Source: Daucus carota subsp. sativus (taxonomy: Eukaryota > Streptophyta > Magnoliopsida > Apiales > Apiaceae). From it: a DNA stretch of 64,000 bases. Shown here in pieces: positions 32,656 through 44,756 of this stretch. A program made the translations under genes and the position numbers. The notes beneath the pieces were generated by a model. That model ran no database searches, was not told the origin of the DNA, and worked only from the letters and a program-made list of their open reading frames with translations. The stretch is from assembly GCF_001625215.2 (NCBI RefSeq), contig NC_030385.2:29041598-29105597 (forward strand), given 5' to 3'. How positions within the stretch are numbered: the first letter of the stretch is position 1; each line of letters starts with the position of its first letter.

Positions 32656-34506
32656 CTAGCTTATAACCCGTGCAATGCACGGGCGGTTAACATATTTGTT
32701 ATTTTATTTTATATATCTTAAATTTATCTAATTTTATTGTAAAAATAAAATTATGATAGAATAATGTGGTTAAATAAATATTTTATTTAGCAGTTGGATA
32801 AATTCTTCATAGTTAAGTCCGTCAAATGGCTAATTAAATATTAGGTCGAACATATATATTTTAATGAGAATGTTAAAATATTTTTTTTTGCATGTTATGA
32901 TTTAAGAAGGCCTATAAACTCATATATAAACTAACCAATCAACCTTTTTAATATTTCGTTATTAATAATTCATAATATGGTATAAAACATATTATAGTTT
33001 AAAGAGACGCATGAAACCAAATACCGACCCATCATACTAATTTGAATTTAATGTTTTGGTTTAATAAATGATAAAAAAAATATAGTATAACATGTTATAA
33101 ATTCAAGAGCTCTGTGGGTCGAATACCAACCTATTCACCAACTTTACTAACTGACCGACCAAGTGAACTTTTTATTTCGGTTTTATTAATATTGTAATAG
33201 TATATAGTATATGATAGATTTGTAAAAAATTTTTAATGTGAGATCATTAGAGTATTTAAAAATAATGTTATTAATGTATTTTTGGTTTAATAATATCACA
33301 TGTTATTTATTAATAATTATATTTAATGATATTATATTTTTTAATATATATGACGTCCGTGTTAATTGTAAAAACTCGATTTTTTAGTTAGAAAATCTAA
33401 AAATGATAACCCGTTTTGATTAAAAAGACAATTACTATGTTGCTCGATATTATTTTAGAAGATTGAGTTCTTTTAGCTAATAAATATATAAAGATAATTT
33501 ATTTTAGTTAAAAAGAATAATTGGTTTTATATATAGATAGGCCCGTACTTCGGTGCAAGTACCGACCGCCCGACCAATATAATAATACTCTCTCTATTTT
33601 TTATTATTTGATGTTTAGACTTTTGGCTCACATCTTTACGTATAAATATGTCGCCCATGTCTGTATTAATTGTAAAAGATTAATTTTTTAGTTAGAAAAT
33701 TTATGATAAGATAATATATTTTAGTTAAAAAAAGTAATTACCATGTTTCTTAATGTTATTTTAGAAGATTAAGTTTTTTAGTCAGAAATATAAAAAAGGT
33801 AATATATTTCAATTAAAAGGATTAATTTAAGCGAACCAGCCTATCCTCTGTATGGAACTTATGCGGTGGTTGGAGCAAAGACACATTTGATTGTGAATTC
33901 CAATGTAATGCGGCAGATGGATAAAGGCATATATCTGCACAGACCAATCAATAGTTCAAGTCACACACTCCCATAATCCATTTTCTCTTCGTAAAATTCC
34001 CTTCACCTATATTAAAAATATTGCAGTGTTCAAGGGAAATATCCAAATACATGTCTTATTTTTAAAATAATCCATACTTGTAGCAATGAAATATTATTTT
34101 TCTCCCCAGTTATATCCATAGGCCCGTACTTTAGCCCAAATTAAAAAAGATAATTGGTTATATAGATAGGTCCAAAATAATTGGTTATATAGATAGGCCC
34201 GTATTTTGGCCCAAGTACTGACCTACCAAACTTTTATAGTTTCGATTTTAAAAGAATTATTAATTGGTTATATAGATAGGCCCGTAATTTGGCCCAAATT
34301 AAAAAGAATAATTAGTTATATCGATAGGCCCGTATTTTGACCCAAGTACCGACGATTTTAAAAGAATTATTAATTGGTTATATAGATAGGCCCGTAATTT
34401 GACCCAAATTAAAAAGAATAATTAGTTATATAGATAGGCCCGTATTTTGGCCCAAGTACCGACCGACCAAACTTTTAATCTTTCGGCTTTAATAGTATAG
34501 TATAGA
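32656..34506 (-). mobile_element. Non-autonomous Helitron, both ends visible
   Basis: Read on the minus strand, the element starts TCTATACTATACTATTAAAG directly after an A (34507). It ends with the hairpin CCCGTGCATTGCACGGG, then TTATAAG and CTAG, directly before a T (32655). A 5' TC, a 3' hairpin about 7-10 nt before CTRR, insertion between A and T, and no target duplication define Helitrons. At 1851 bp, with no RepHel protein, it depends on helper elements. A 'ggaacttatgcggtggttgg' segment at 33850-34020 has non-repeat texture and may be captured host DNA. Confidence 0.88.
34110..34506 (-). repeat. Repeated copies of the Helitron 5' end segment
   Basis: The segment 'ggttatatagataggcccgt' plus 'attttggcccaagtaccgac' recurs at about 34120, 34170, 34260, 34310, 34375 and 34425, and once more at 33530. 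Each copy is in the same orientation as the true terminus at 34440-34506. Alternate copies differ in a consistent way (…cccaaattaaaaa versus …cccaagtaccgacc), suggesting a two-part unit of about 115 bp that was amplified. Confidence 0.75.
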
Positions 34507-35031
34507 TGTTTTGGACACTTTATCCATCAAAATGTGAGATTTTGATCATTTTCTCTCGTAGAAATCACTCATAATATTATGGGGCGAATGAGTAAATAAT
34601 AGAGATAGATGGTGGTATACTTAAACAAAAAGAAGTAAATAAAAGTTTTGTGCGAAAAAAATTGAATAGAAATTAAGTACGAAAAAGTAATAGAGTATTT
34701 TTTTTTTTCATGAAATGAAAGGTTTTAGGTAGGTTGTAAACTTTTATTGACTACAATTTTACCAAAAATTATAATCGCCACTAGATACACAAAAATATCC
34801 ATGAGTAAAAATCTTCCGTCTAAACAAAAAATAGTTGTTAATACTAGAAAGACCCGCATGATAAAAATGGAACATACAGTTGTTGCCAACATACATAACA
34901 CTCTAAAGCGACATTACAAATTGTTTGAAAATGTAGCTATAATACTTGGTCATAACATGATATTACCACAACTATTGTCAAAAATTATTCCTATTAAAAG
35001 AAAAATAATAAAAATTACAACACCTGTCATA
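34507..35031. other. 3' flank of the nucleoporin gene
   Basis: No separate gene is visible. It is AT-rich, with a weak open frame at 34747-35037 of unremarkable composition that lies antisense to the nucleoporin 3' region. Probably the untranslated and downstream region of that gene. Confidence 0.4.
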
Positions 35032-38000
35032 TCATAGCAAGGAGTAGGAGATTGGATCCTTCCCCACTAAATTAAAAGAAACCCTAGTATTTTTCTCAGA
35101 TCCAAAACTGAACTTGATCTCTGATGCCGTATCGTCAGTAGAGAAGCTGCTTGTAGAAGGGAAAGAGGAAAAATCAAGGCGAGGGGTGGAACGCTTGGTA
35201 CCAAAAGTATAAGAAGGTAATGTGGAATCTTCTGTAGCCTGAGGCATGTCGGCTGATGAAAAGGTTGGAAAGATTGAAGGAGTAGGAGGTTCCGATAGTA
35301 AGCCAGGTGCAGAAACTGGAAAAGTGAATCCCAGGCCACCCTTCTTCTCGACAGAGATGGACTTCAAGGTCCGCTTCGCTCCTGAAAAGATATATGGCTG
35401 CTTATCTAGCAACTTGGATCCTTCTGCATGATTTGTCTTCTGCATAATATCCTTCCCGTTGACTTGTTTATGGAAGGGCCAAGAATTTGTGTCTTGATCT
35501 TTCCTTCTGGCATCCAAGACAGCATTCTGCCATACAGATATATACATGTGAGTTTGGTTCAAAGCCATACAGGTGTACAGTAATCTTAGGATAGTAGGTA
35601 CCCATGACATCTTTTAAACTTGCTTTATCCATCTGTAAACAGTTGTAGCATCCAACATTCACAAAAATAGCATCTCGATTGCACACAATTATAAAATATT
35701 AGCAAACTTAGAACCAAACCTAGCTATAATATTTGAACACGCTAGATAATCCACACACGGCGTTTTTAACTAATATTTCCAAAAAGGTCCAGTGCTACTC
35801 TCAATCACTCATATCAAGAAACACTAGTATCTATCTCACAATAATTTTCTCTCTTCTTTCTTCTGTAATGTCAGATAGTAGACTAACTATTTCCAAACTC
35901 AATCAAGTAAATAAACATTAAATGCATTTTTGTACTCTTTTAAACATACCTCGTGTGTTCTCTTGCTTTGAAAATCGGAAACGTTTTTTATGCCGAACAT
36001 AGGCTCTGCGATGGTACTATTGGTACCATTACTATCACCATTTACTTTAGACTTCATGGTTATAGCATTGAGAGCATCACTCTCCTGAGATTTTTCTCTA
36101 CTTGTCAGATATTTTCCATCAGAACCTTCGGCGGAAAATGTAAGGCAATTTGAGTTGTTCCTCAAGTTGGCACTCCCACTTAACTGAGTTGAACTAGTAA
36201 TTTCAGTTTGCAACACATCATTCTTTTTAGGAGAAGTCTTCCATGCAGATGCATATTTAAGTTCAGCTGCAATATCATTAGGTGTTGGTTTGTTTGCAAG
36301 GTGTTCCAATATTCCTCTAGCCACTGGACTAGATTGTGGACTTGATGTTGGTAGTCCCTCTTTAGAGCCATATTCCAGAGATTCTACTGGCTGGTTGTTT
36401 GCAGCCCCACTGGTTCCAATAAATTCCATATTCTTCTCTTTTGAAAAGAATACTTTTGAAGCATTCGATTCTTTCACCGGTGAAGGAACATTCTTCACGG
36501 AATACAGAGAAGCAGATCCTCTGCCTGGAGTTTCTGAAGCAAACTTACTACGTATGCGACGGATAGCTCCCCCAGTTCCATATCCACTATCATCATCAGT
36601 CCTTGATTTAACCTGTGTTTTCAAGGAGAAAAGGTATATATCAAGAATTACAGCAGCAATAATATCAGCTACTGAGCTACAGTAGCAAGATGGTAAGATG
36701 CTACAACAATTAGCATGACCACTGCTGTCAACTTCACTTCAGCTTAAACCAAGCTACATCGGAGTGTTACCCGAAGTCCAATAATCTCCTGAAATCAGCT
36801 GCTAATAATCTGGCTCTGGTAAGCTAACTCAATAGACTACCTTTGCAATTTTTATATCCGCACTTATTCTCTTAAGAAGTGCATTACCCAATCAGTACAT
36901 ATACATCTTAGAGATACTGATGCCATCAACAAATAATTTTTGAAGTTCTATTTAAATGTGTCTTTATACAGGTATCATAAAAATACCGCAAAACATTACT
37001 ACAGCAATATTCAGTGATATCCATCAAATATATAAAGGAAAACATCAGTCACTCAGAATGTCAGATGTACCTTTCCAAAAATGGGAGTTCGAGAATGACC
37101 AAAAATGGGAGTTCGGGACTGCTTGAAGGGACTTGGTGAAATATTAAGAGGCCTTCTATCAGTTTGTTGTGTCAGCTGACAATAGACAGACGAGAGATTA
37201 TATTTCAATTAGGAAAAGAATGCATATAAAGTATACAAACTTAGCGGTATGCATTACCTTGGGTCTAGACTCAGAATTGGAATAGATGGTTCTAGAATAT
37301 GGAGTTCTTGCGAATTTCTGAAGCCCAAATGAACCTCTTTGACCTAACGGAGTTGCATAACCATGCTGATCTGGTACAATGGGTCCCTTTGATGGCCTGG
37401 AAGAAGGTTGGGGTACTTGTGGATTTAAAAAATTTGCCTGTATATCATCACCTCTGTATAGAGCTCTCTCAGATTTAGACATGGTGCTATAAGCACTAGG
37501 GACCAATTCCGTAGTATGAGTTCTCATATAGGCTTTTGCGATATCAATTGGGGAAGCATTGACATTGTTTTGGATCTGGGAATTAATAACATAGCATAAA
37601 ATCTTTAGTTAGAATTCTGCAAAAAATATATAGAGCTGGAAACAATAGGCTGTAAAAGAATATTTATATAAAAAAAGGTAATATACATACATAGAAAACT
37701 TGCAATAACAGTATTTCATTATCATCAAAATCATCGATGATGAGTAAAAATGGACAAAAGGGCATCAACAAATTATGCTAAGAAAATCATAGAACAAAAA
37801 CCGTCGACTGAGGCTATAGAGGCCACAAACCAAATTACCAAAATCACTACACTCACATTTGATTCTTTAAGAGGAGATGAGACCCTCAAAACATTTCTGT
37901 TGACATCATCTTTAATTTCGGTTGTGATCATGCGATATTCTGGTGCAAAAGAAACCTTCATTTTGGCTTCACCTTCTGCAGTCAAACTTGGCTTTTTTGT

Positions 38001-40564
38001 TTCCCGTTCAACATCAGAAGAGACATTAGAATTTAATATGTCCGTCAATCTACTAATTTCATCCCTGCATAACATACAAAAAGAATGAGATACCTCAGAT
38101 AATTTCTCCACTAATATTGTGATACAGAAAAAGTGATCATCATGTGCAGGGCTAACTGGTCAATGTAAAAGGGTGAGGTTATCACATAAAAAGGTAGCCT
38201 GAGATGGTTTAGCTTGTGGAAATTGTCGGAGCTTTTAAAGTAGTAGATAATAGAAGGGAGATCAACACGCTAATTTAAAAGGGAAGTAACAAACATTTAG
38301 TGCAACTTCTGTTGAGGAATATGTTCTTTGGCTCTTCTATTTTGGGAGGTTTGACTCACTCGCTACTTATTGACTCCATCACTTATCAGTTCTCTTGAAA
38401 AATTTAAATATGGGTATCGGGGAAGAACGTATTTATCAGAGGGGTGGCATGCAAAACTAATACATGTTACACATGACCATGTAAAGTAAAAGTATAATAC
38501 GAAAGCACGAGAGTTTTTGTAAGGAGTCAAGAGAAAACAAGGCTTCAGCTTTAGAAGTTTCCTCGTTTACATAGTCTCAGAAGCTTCGCAGACAGAAGAA
38601 CCCCTTTATTTTTTTTCCCTCCAAGTATAGTGTAACAGAAGGAAAAAATAACTTTAATTACAAGCTACAAATCCTACTTGAACCTTAACGCCACATAATC
38701 ATAAAAAATATTAACAGAACTAGATAAAGGTCAAACTAAAGATTAATTACCTAGAAAACAATTTTCCTTTTATTAATTGCTCAATCTTGGATAACTCAGA
38801 ATCACCATTAGACTTCTTCCTGTTATCTTGTTCAAGTTCCAAAGAGGATGAATTTTTCTCCAAACTATCAGCAGGCCTGCTAGGCCCTGCCTCACTTTGG
38901 GACCTGTAAATCTCAGGCTGCATAAACACAAGCCCAGTCAATACAAAATAGTTCGGAGTACGGAGTTTAAAAGGTTAGTATTACATAGTGGATTTTTCTA
39001 AGCTTAAGGCAAATTTACATAAACACAAATTGTATCAACAGCAAAGAGTTCTCAAGCACTAATATATGTCAATAATAAAAAAGAAAACAACTTGCTAGTT
39101 GTTCTTTGTAGTCCTGTAGAGCCACATAGCTTTATAGTGAAGACCTCTTCTAATAAATCCCTTCATCTTGGTACGATACGCACACAGAAAAGTATTATTG
39201 AATAAGTTAATGATGCAATTCAAAGTGACCCGTGCCATTACTTATAACTGATACCAATACAACTGAATGTTTTGTATATTTAAAAATCAATTCAGATTAT
39301 TACTCTCGCTGTTAAGTCAAGATATAATGTGCAGTTCAAATCACTAATTCCTTCATTCCACTTTTTAGTTGAGTTAGGCTTATAGCTCACTAGTATGCCA
39401 CATGCCAAAATCAAAATCATGTACCTTAAAAATTTTAAAAGTAAAAGAATAAGGCCCATGCTGGAGCATATAACTAAAAAGCTGAAAAAACAACTACATT
39501 GATACACATTCTTTATACAATCATCACAATCACTTGTACGTTGAAGGATAAAGACGAAAATAATTGCAGCAAACATTAAGAGCTTACATCAGGAGAATGG
39601 TACTCATCATTTTCAGGATTCGCCACCAATTCAGTTTCATCATTACCTGCCCAAGTCAACAAAGTTCATGTTACAAATGGAACAACCGAACAATTACAAA
39701 GCATAACTAATCAGCTAATTTCAGCAGAAAATAAGTGAGGCAAACAAAACATAATATATCAGCATCACATCTCCACAAATCACAATACACCTAAATGCTA
39801 CACAATCTAAATCATTAATTCAACTTACCTTTCAACTACCAAACTACAAACATCACCTTTCAACTACCAAACTACAAACATCGTACTAGCATTACGCTAC
39901 CATATTAGCATATCTAATCATATGCATAAAATGAGCTTCCAGTAATCAAATTAAATCAGAAACATTTACATACACATATGTGTATACACACACGCTCAAT
40001 TAAGTTACGTCAAAAATTATAAACTGGCATACCTGCAAACAAAACCACCGAACAACCACAAAGTATAACTAATCAGCTAATTTTAACTGGGAATAAGTAA
40101 GACAACTAAGGCGCGATACATCAATCAACTTCGCAGCTCTACAGAACATGATGCAACCACATTCTAAATCAAATACATACAATGAGCTTCCAATTGTCAC
40201 ATCTACTCCAAAACAAATACACACACACTAAAACGTGCAGTTAATTTAATAATTACAAACTCGCCAACCTACAAAACCCTAGCAATTACACACAATACAT
40301 ACATACACACATATACAACTCACCGGGATCTAACGCATCAGCGACTGAATTGGAAAAAAACGCCGGCATCAATTTAGTGGCGCCTCTAGAAATTAGGTAA
40401 TGAGCCGGACTAACAAGCTTCGATAGCCAGCCACGTGACCGCTCTCCGGTCGTTTGATTAACCTGCGGCCGATCGTAAGGTGTCGACGGCGGCTTTCTCG
40501 CCGGAGGCTTTCGAAACTTGCCGCCGGCGCCTCCGCCGTAGGTCTTCGCCGGTCCACTTTCCAT
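35032..40564 (-). CDS. NUP1-family nucleoporin-like protein (At5g20200 type)
   Basis: Eight exons join without a phase conflict to 751 residues: 40564-40324, 39646-39588, 38917-38751, 38064-37857, 37575-37258, 37175-37071, 36612-35950 and 35526-35032. The N-terminus MESGPAKTYGGGAGGKFRK, then KPPSTPYDRP and WLSKLVSPAHYLIS, is the NUP1/Nup136 family start, with an amphipathic membrane/nuclear-envelope segment. KIEQLIKGKLFSR and DEISRLTDIL follow, then FARTPYSRTIYS, a doubled RTPIFG, GGAIRRIRSKF, and a C-terminal block GLGFTFPVSAPGLLSEPPTP, with only a few FG-like motifs (YTFGTK, FSFGSE). NUP1 proper is ~1300 residues with a long FG region; this matches the shorter paralogue (~760 residues, from memory). 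It is expected at the nuclear basket, in mRNA export and nuclear shape. An upstream in-frame ATG (MPFI) exists at 40576; MESGP is preferred by family likeness. Confidence 0.87.
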
Positions 40565-40576
40565 GATAAAAGGCAC

Positions 40577-43123
40577 CTTTTCTAAGCCACGTACAAGCCC
40601 TAAATTGATGAAGGCGTTAAAAGGACCATGGTCAAATTACTCTGTTTACATATATTACCTTACTTTCTTTTAATATTTAATAACGCAATATCTTTTTTTT
40701 TCTGATTTTTCGTTATTTTTGTCTCCCCGTAAACAGATTCATTAAATATATACCCATGAAAATAGTATTATTATGTAAATTATTTTAAACACTTTATCGG
40801 TTTCTTAAATAGATAAAAAGGTTATTAAAAGATACATGTAATTGAAATTATGAATCAAAAAAAATGTTTGACTGCTAGTAAAAGTGTTTTTACATAAAAT
40901 ATTATAATTTAAAGTAATTTTCAAGAATATATACTCGGTGTATATTTGTTTTAGTAAATCATATATTATATTCACAATGAAAAAATTAATGTAATGAACT
41001 AAAATTTTCGACTTAAAATAAACTTGATTCGAGTTATGCCAATCTTTTGTGCTAAGTGTATTGGAATAAAAATCTTTCATATTTAATCATATTTTGTGCT
41101 ATAAATATCAAAGATTTTATTAATTAAAACTAAATTGAATCACAAACTAATTTTAATTAGGCTCAAATTTTATGGGATGACTTCAATATCATTTGAGATT
41201 ATGAATGATCAACTGACTTGTTTAAATATACTGGATTTGAATTTCATTTAATTTCAAAAATAGTACACGTTTGGAAACTTAAAATGATATCTTAAATCAA
41301 ATCATATCAGTTGATATCAAAATGTAAAATAAAAAAAAATATAGGGTATTTACCACATATACGGTATTTCAGAGTATATTCATTGCATTTATACGATACT
41401 CACAAAATTATTTCATTTTTACGTTCTTGCACTGTTTCGTTTCCCAAGTATGTCATCCCCACTTCCACTTTGATCAATTTTATGATTTCAATTATAAGCT
41501 TTCTCTCCCTATTTTCTCTCCTTCTTTCTGTCTCTCCCGCTGCATCACACAGATACATACATCTTCACTATCACAACTTTCTGTTGGCGACTTTTCCAAC
41601 GATCAATTGACCCGACAAGTCATGTCAGCGGTGAAACAATTCGTTAATCTCCTCGACGCTGATCATCACTACTAGCGAAGAGGAATCAATTGCTTGACCG
41701 TCAGTGGAGCACAACGTGACGCAATTTTACAATCTGACACCAACAGGGTTCAAATAGAGGTACCTTGGATGGAAGAGGTTGGATCTTGGTTGCTTTTAGC
41801 TGATTTTTGATTTGCTTTTAGTTAATTTCATGGTTGCTTTTGTGATATTGGTATTGTCTTCGCAGGAGCACTCATTTTTCATAATTTGCAACTTATTATG
41901 CAAATATACGTAATTTTTGAAAAAAAAATTCAAAGTTGCATTTCTGTTTGCAAATATGGTTGCTGACAGTTGCAGTTATGGTTGTATATGCAACCACCAC
42001 CGTATTTTTGCAAATATTTTTAGCAACATAGTATTTTTACAGTTTATTTTAAAAATAACAGTATTTTTGCAAAAATTCTTTTTGACTTAGGTATTTATGA
42101 AAAAAGTCCAAAAATATATTTTGAAAAGCAATCTTTAGTCAATTGTCGAACATGAATTAGAGATATTGATTTCCACAAGAAAAAGTTTCGAAATTACATG
42201 GACAACGATCTTTAATCTTTATGCCATGAACATGAAATAATTATTGTAATAATTTATATATGTATATCTATAATTATTGTAATAATTGAATTTTATTCAC
42301 TTTTGCGTGAATTTTTATGAAAGGATTATTTTATTTTATTTTTCCCTAAGTACCTTTAGTTGAAGAGGGGTCTCACAAATAAACTTTCGGACATGTTATA
42401 TAAAAAATTACAATGATAAGATGTGATAATAATGATCTTTCTCACCTGACAAAAAAAAAAATGATCGTCTTAGAATACATTCGGGATAAATATACATATA
42501 GTAAGTTATTCAATTATAGAAGTTACAAATCAATATATTTAATATATTGATGACGATATTAATTAAACAGGATAAATATCAAGTAGGTCACTCGTTTCAT
42601 TCAAATGTATCAATTGAATCACTGATTCCTAAATTGACTCAAATGAGACACTCATTAAAAAAATTTGTATAAAAAATATGACTCTATCGTTAGTCGAAAT
42701 TTTGAAAATATTATATATTGAGTTTCGCACATTTTTTATGAATGGTATTACATCCAAATGAAAGATTCTGAAGTCTACTATTTTCGCTAATATTTTCAGA
42801 TTTTTAAAAATTTATTTCTTATTTATTTTTATTTAAATCAAATAAAACAATCGAAAAATTAAAAAATAAATAGTTGTATTTGCATGAAATGGTATTTTTG
42901 GGTAGAATACTTGTATTTGCATGAAATGGTCATTATGGTGTAATCTAAGTGAAGCACTTGCAAGATTAACTTGTTTAATGCAATTCCGAAAACCCAAAAT
43001 CATATTTTTTGTTTCTATTATAAATACACCACACATAAAATACAACAATAACCGGTAGTGATACACACGGATAAAGATAAAATTAGAGAATGGTTTTCAA
43101 ACGAATAAACACAGGCACGCTTA
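40577..43123. other. Gene-free AT-rich stretch with repeat debris
   Basis: No gene is recognised. 41340-42110 looks like a transposon remnant. It begins gggtatttaccacatatacg, carries a denser central piece with short open frames (41410-41700, 'gtcatgtcagcggtgaaaca'), and ends in a tract repeating 'tatttttgcaaa' and 'ggttgc' words (41900-42090). 42560-42830 contains 'aagtaggtcactcgtttcat' and 'gagacactcatt', probably another element end. I could not define termini for either. Confidence 0.4.
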
Positions 43124-43516
43124 GAGCATCTCCAATGATGTTGGCTAAAAATGATTGGATAAATTGGACATGTAAAACATTATGTAAAATTAGCTGAACC
43201 TGTAGGACATTTTGCTTCTGACGGTATTAGCTATATTGTTTGGCTATATTTTAAAATTAGTATGTTATTAATATTTCGGTTGTTATAAATAGAATATATC
43301 ACTTGAATATAGTAATAAATGATGTGTAATCTTCTTACAGATTGCTTATAGATCTATAGAGGTTCGACAAATATACCCAATATCAAGAGGTTGGCTATAT
43401 TTATAGACAAGGGGAATGCCCCATTGGAGTTGGTGTTTTTTTTATATAATCTTTATATTTTTTATTTATGGTATATAATTTTGATTTTTAGCTAATGATT
43501 TTACTTGGAGATGCTC
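43124..43516. mobile_element. PIF/Harbinger-like MITE
   Basis: Starts gagcatctccaatgatg and ends ttggagatgctc, with TTA on both sides (43121-43123, 43517-43519). Length 393 bp, no coding capacity. Terminal sequence differs from the MITE at 32082-32446 beyond the common GAGCAT start. Confidence 0.8.
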
Positions 43517-44057
43517 TTAGATATTATGATTAAAGGGTAATGTTCCAAAGAGAACTATTAGGGAGAGTTCGATGCTCTTAGATATTATAATCAAAGGGTA
43601 ATATTCCAGAGAGAACCATCAGGGAGAGAACCCTTAGAACCATTACGTTATTTCTAGTATTAGTTAGGGTTCTGCAGCGAAAATTACCTTATTTCTAGTA
43701 TTAGTTAGGATTCTGGAGCAGAACTGCATATGAAAAAAAATGTCTTATTTATGTATTATGTTTTGAAATTACTTTTGAACACACACATGACACAACGATG
43801 CAAAAAAATATGTATTTAGACTTAGATACTGAAAATTTAGGAAAAATATTGGGTTCTGCAGCAGAACGTTAGTGGTTCTATGGTTCTATTTGAAGCATTG
43901 GTTCTCTCTTAAACGCGACCCTATAATTAAATTGTTAAAATATTATTTATAACATTTATGTGTTAACGGTTTAGTTATTTCAGTCAGTTTGAAAGTGAAA
44001 ACCGAATCCAAAATAAAAAAAAATCATTTTTCTAATTATCAAAACCGAAACTTAATT
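43509..44057. repeat. Short tandem duplications after the MITE
   Basis: A 61-bp step repeats 'gatgctcttagatattat' and 'aaagggtaat.ttcca.agag' at 43510 and 43571, so the MITE end and its flank were duplicated together. A second pair, 'cttatttctagtattagtta', occurs at 43647 and 43689. 43850-43920 ('ggttctatggttctatttga', 'ggttctctcttaaacgcgac') looks like the end of another DNA transposon. No gene. Confidence 0.55.
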
Positions 44058-44756
44058 TCATATGTTTAGACATTAGATTTTGCTAATCGTTTTATTTTGA
44101 TATTTTATATCTCATGTGCTAATATTACGTGTAATTGTGATGTTTCAAATCTCTTGTAAGATTATGAATATTTAGTACAATTTATGATGGTCATTATTGA
44201 TGCTTTTATTGTGCTTTTAATGGTATTTAGTTCATATTTGGATGCCATTTTTTATATCATGTGTTACCATTTTGATGGTCATTATATATAATATATTTAT
44301 TTATTTTGAAATATTATATATAATGTTTGGTTATGTAATATTTTCTGAAACCTATTACTTTGTATTTAACTTGTATTTATGTTATTAATTTTTATGTTTA
44401 GCCAAAGGGGATCCCCTCTGGTTAGAATTTATTTTATATTACTTAATTTTATTTTATTTTTTCCATTATATTTATTATACATATACATACGCTTTTATTT
44501 ATTATATACTAACATTTATTCTTTTATCAATATTTATAATCTTTCTATATGTTGACTTATATTCTTTTCTTTCTTTGTTTCTTGTTTTCAGGATGCTTGG
44601 AGAGATCCCTTATGAATATTCTTTTCGCAATAACGTACGTGCTTGCGTGACTTTCAGTTAGATTATAAATTTTCTTGAAACAAAGAAATCTCTAGCCACA
44701 ACTATTGTATTTTAATACAATTCATCTACGGTATGTAAACCTGACGTAAAAAAAAA
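44058..44756 (+). mobile_element. Third poly(A)-tailed retroposon copy
   Basis: Colinear with 2644-3425: 'tatctc.tgtgctaat', 'gatgttt.caaatctcttg', 'gaatatttagta', 'catgtgttaccattttgatg', 'gggatcccctctggttag', 'attgta.t..atacaattcatctacg' and a terminal A run (44748-44756). It shows the family is dispersed outside the satellite block. No protein domain is visible. Confidence 0.6.

Noticed and set aside
40286..40323. Nucleoporin exon 1 continuing to ...GELYMCVCMYCV
   Set aside because: These residues come from reading past the GTGAGT donor into the intron.
35899..40564. Antisense open frames across the nucleoporin gene
   Set aside because: They are mirror frames of well-supported exons; the minus-strand frame shows family motifs and in-phase splice sites.
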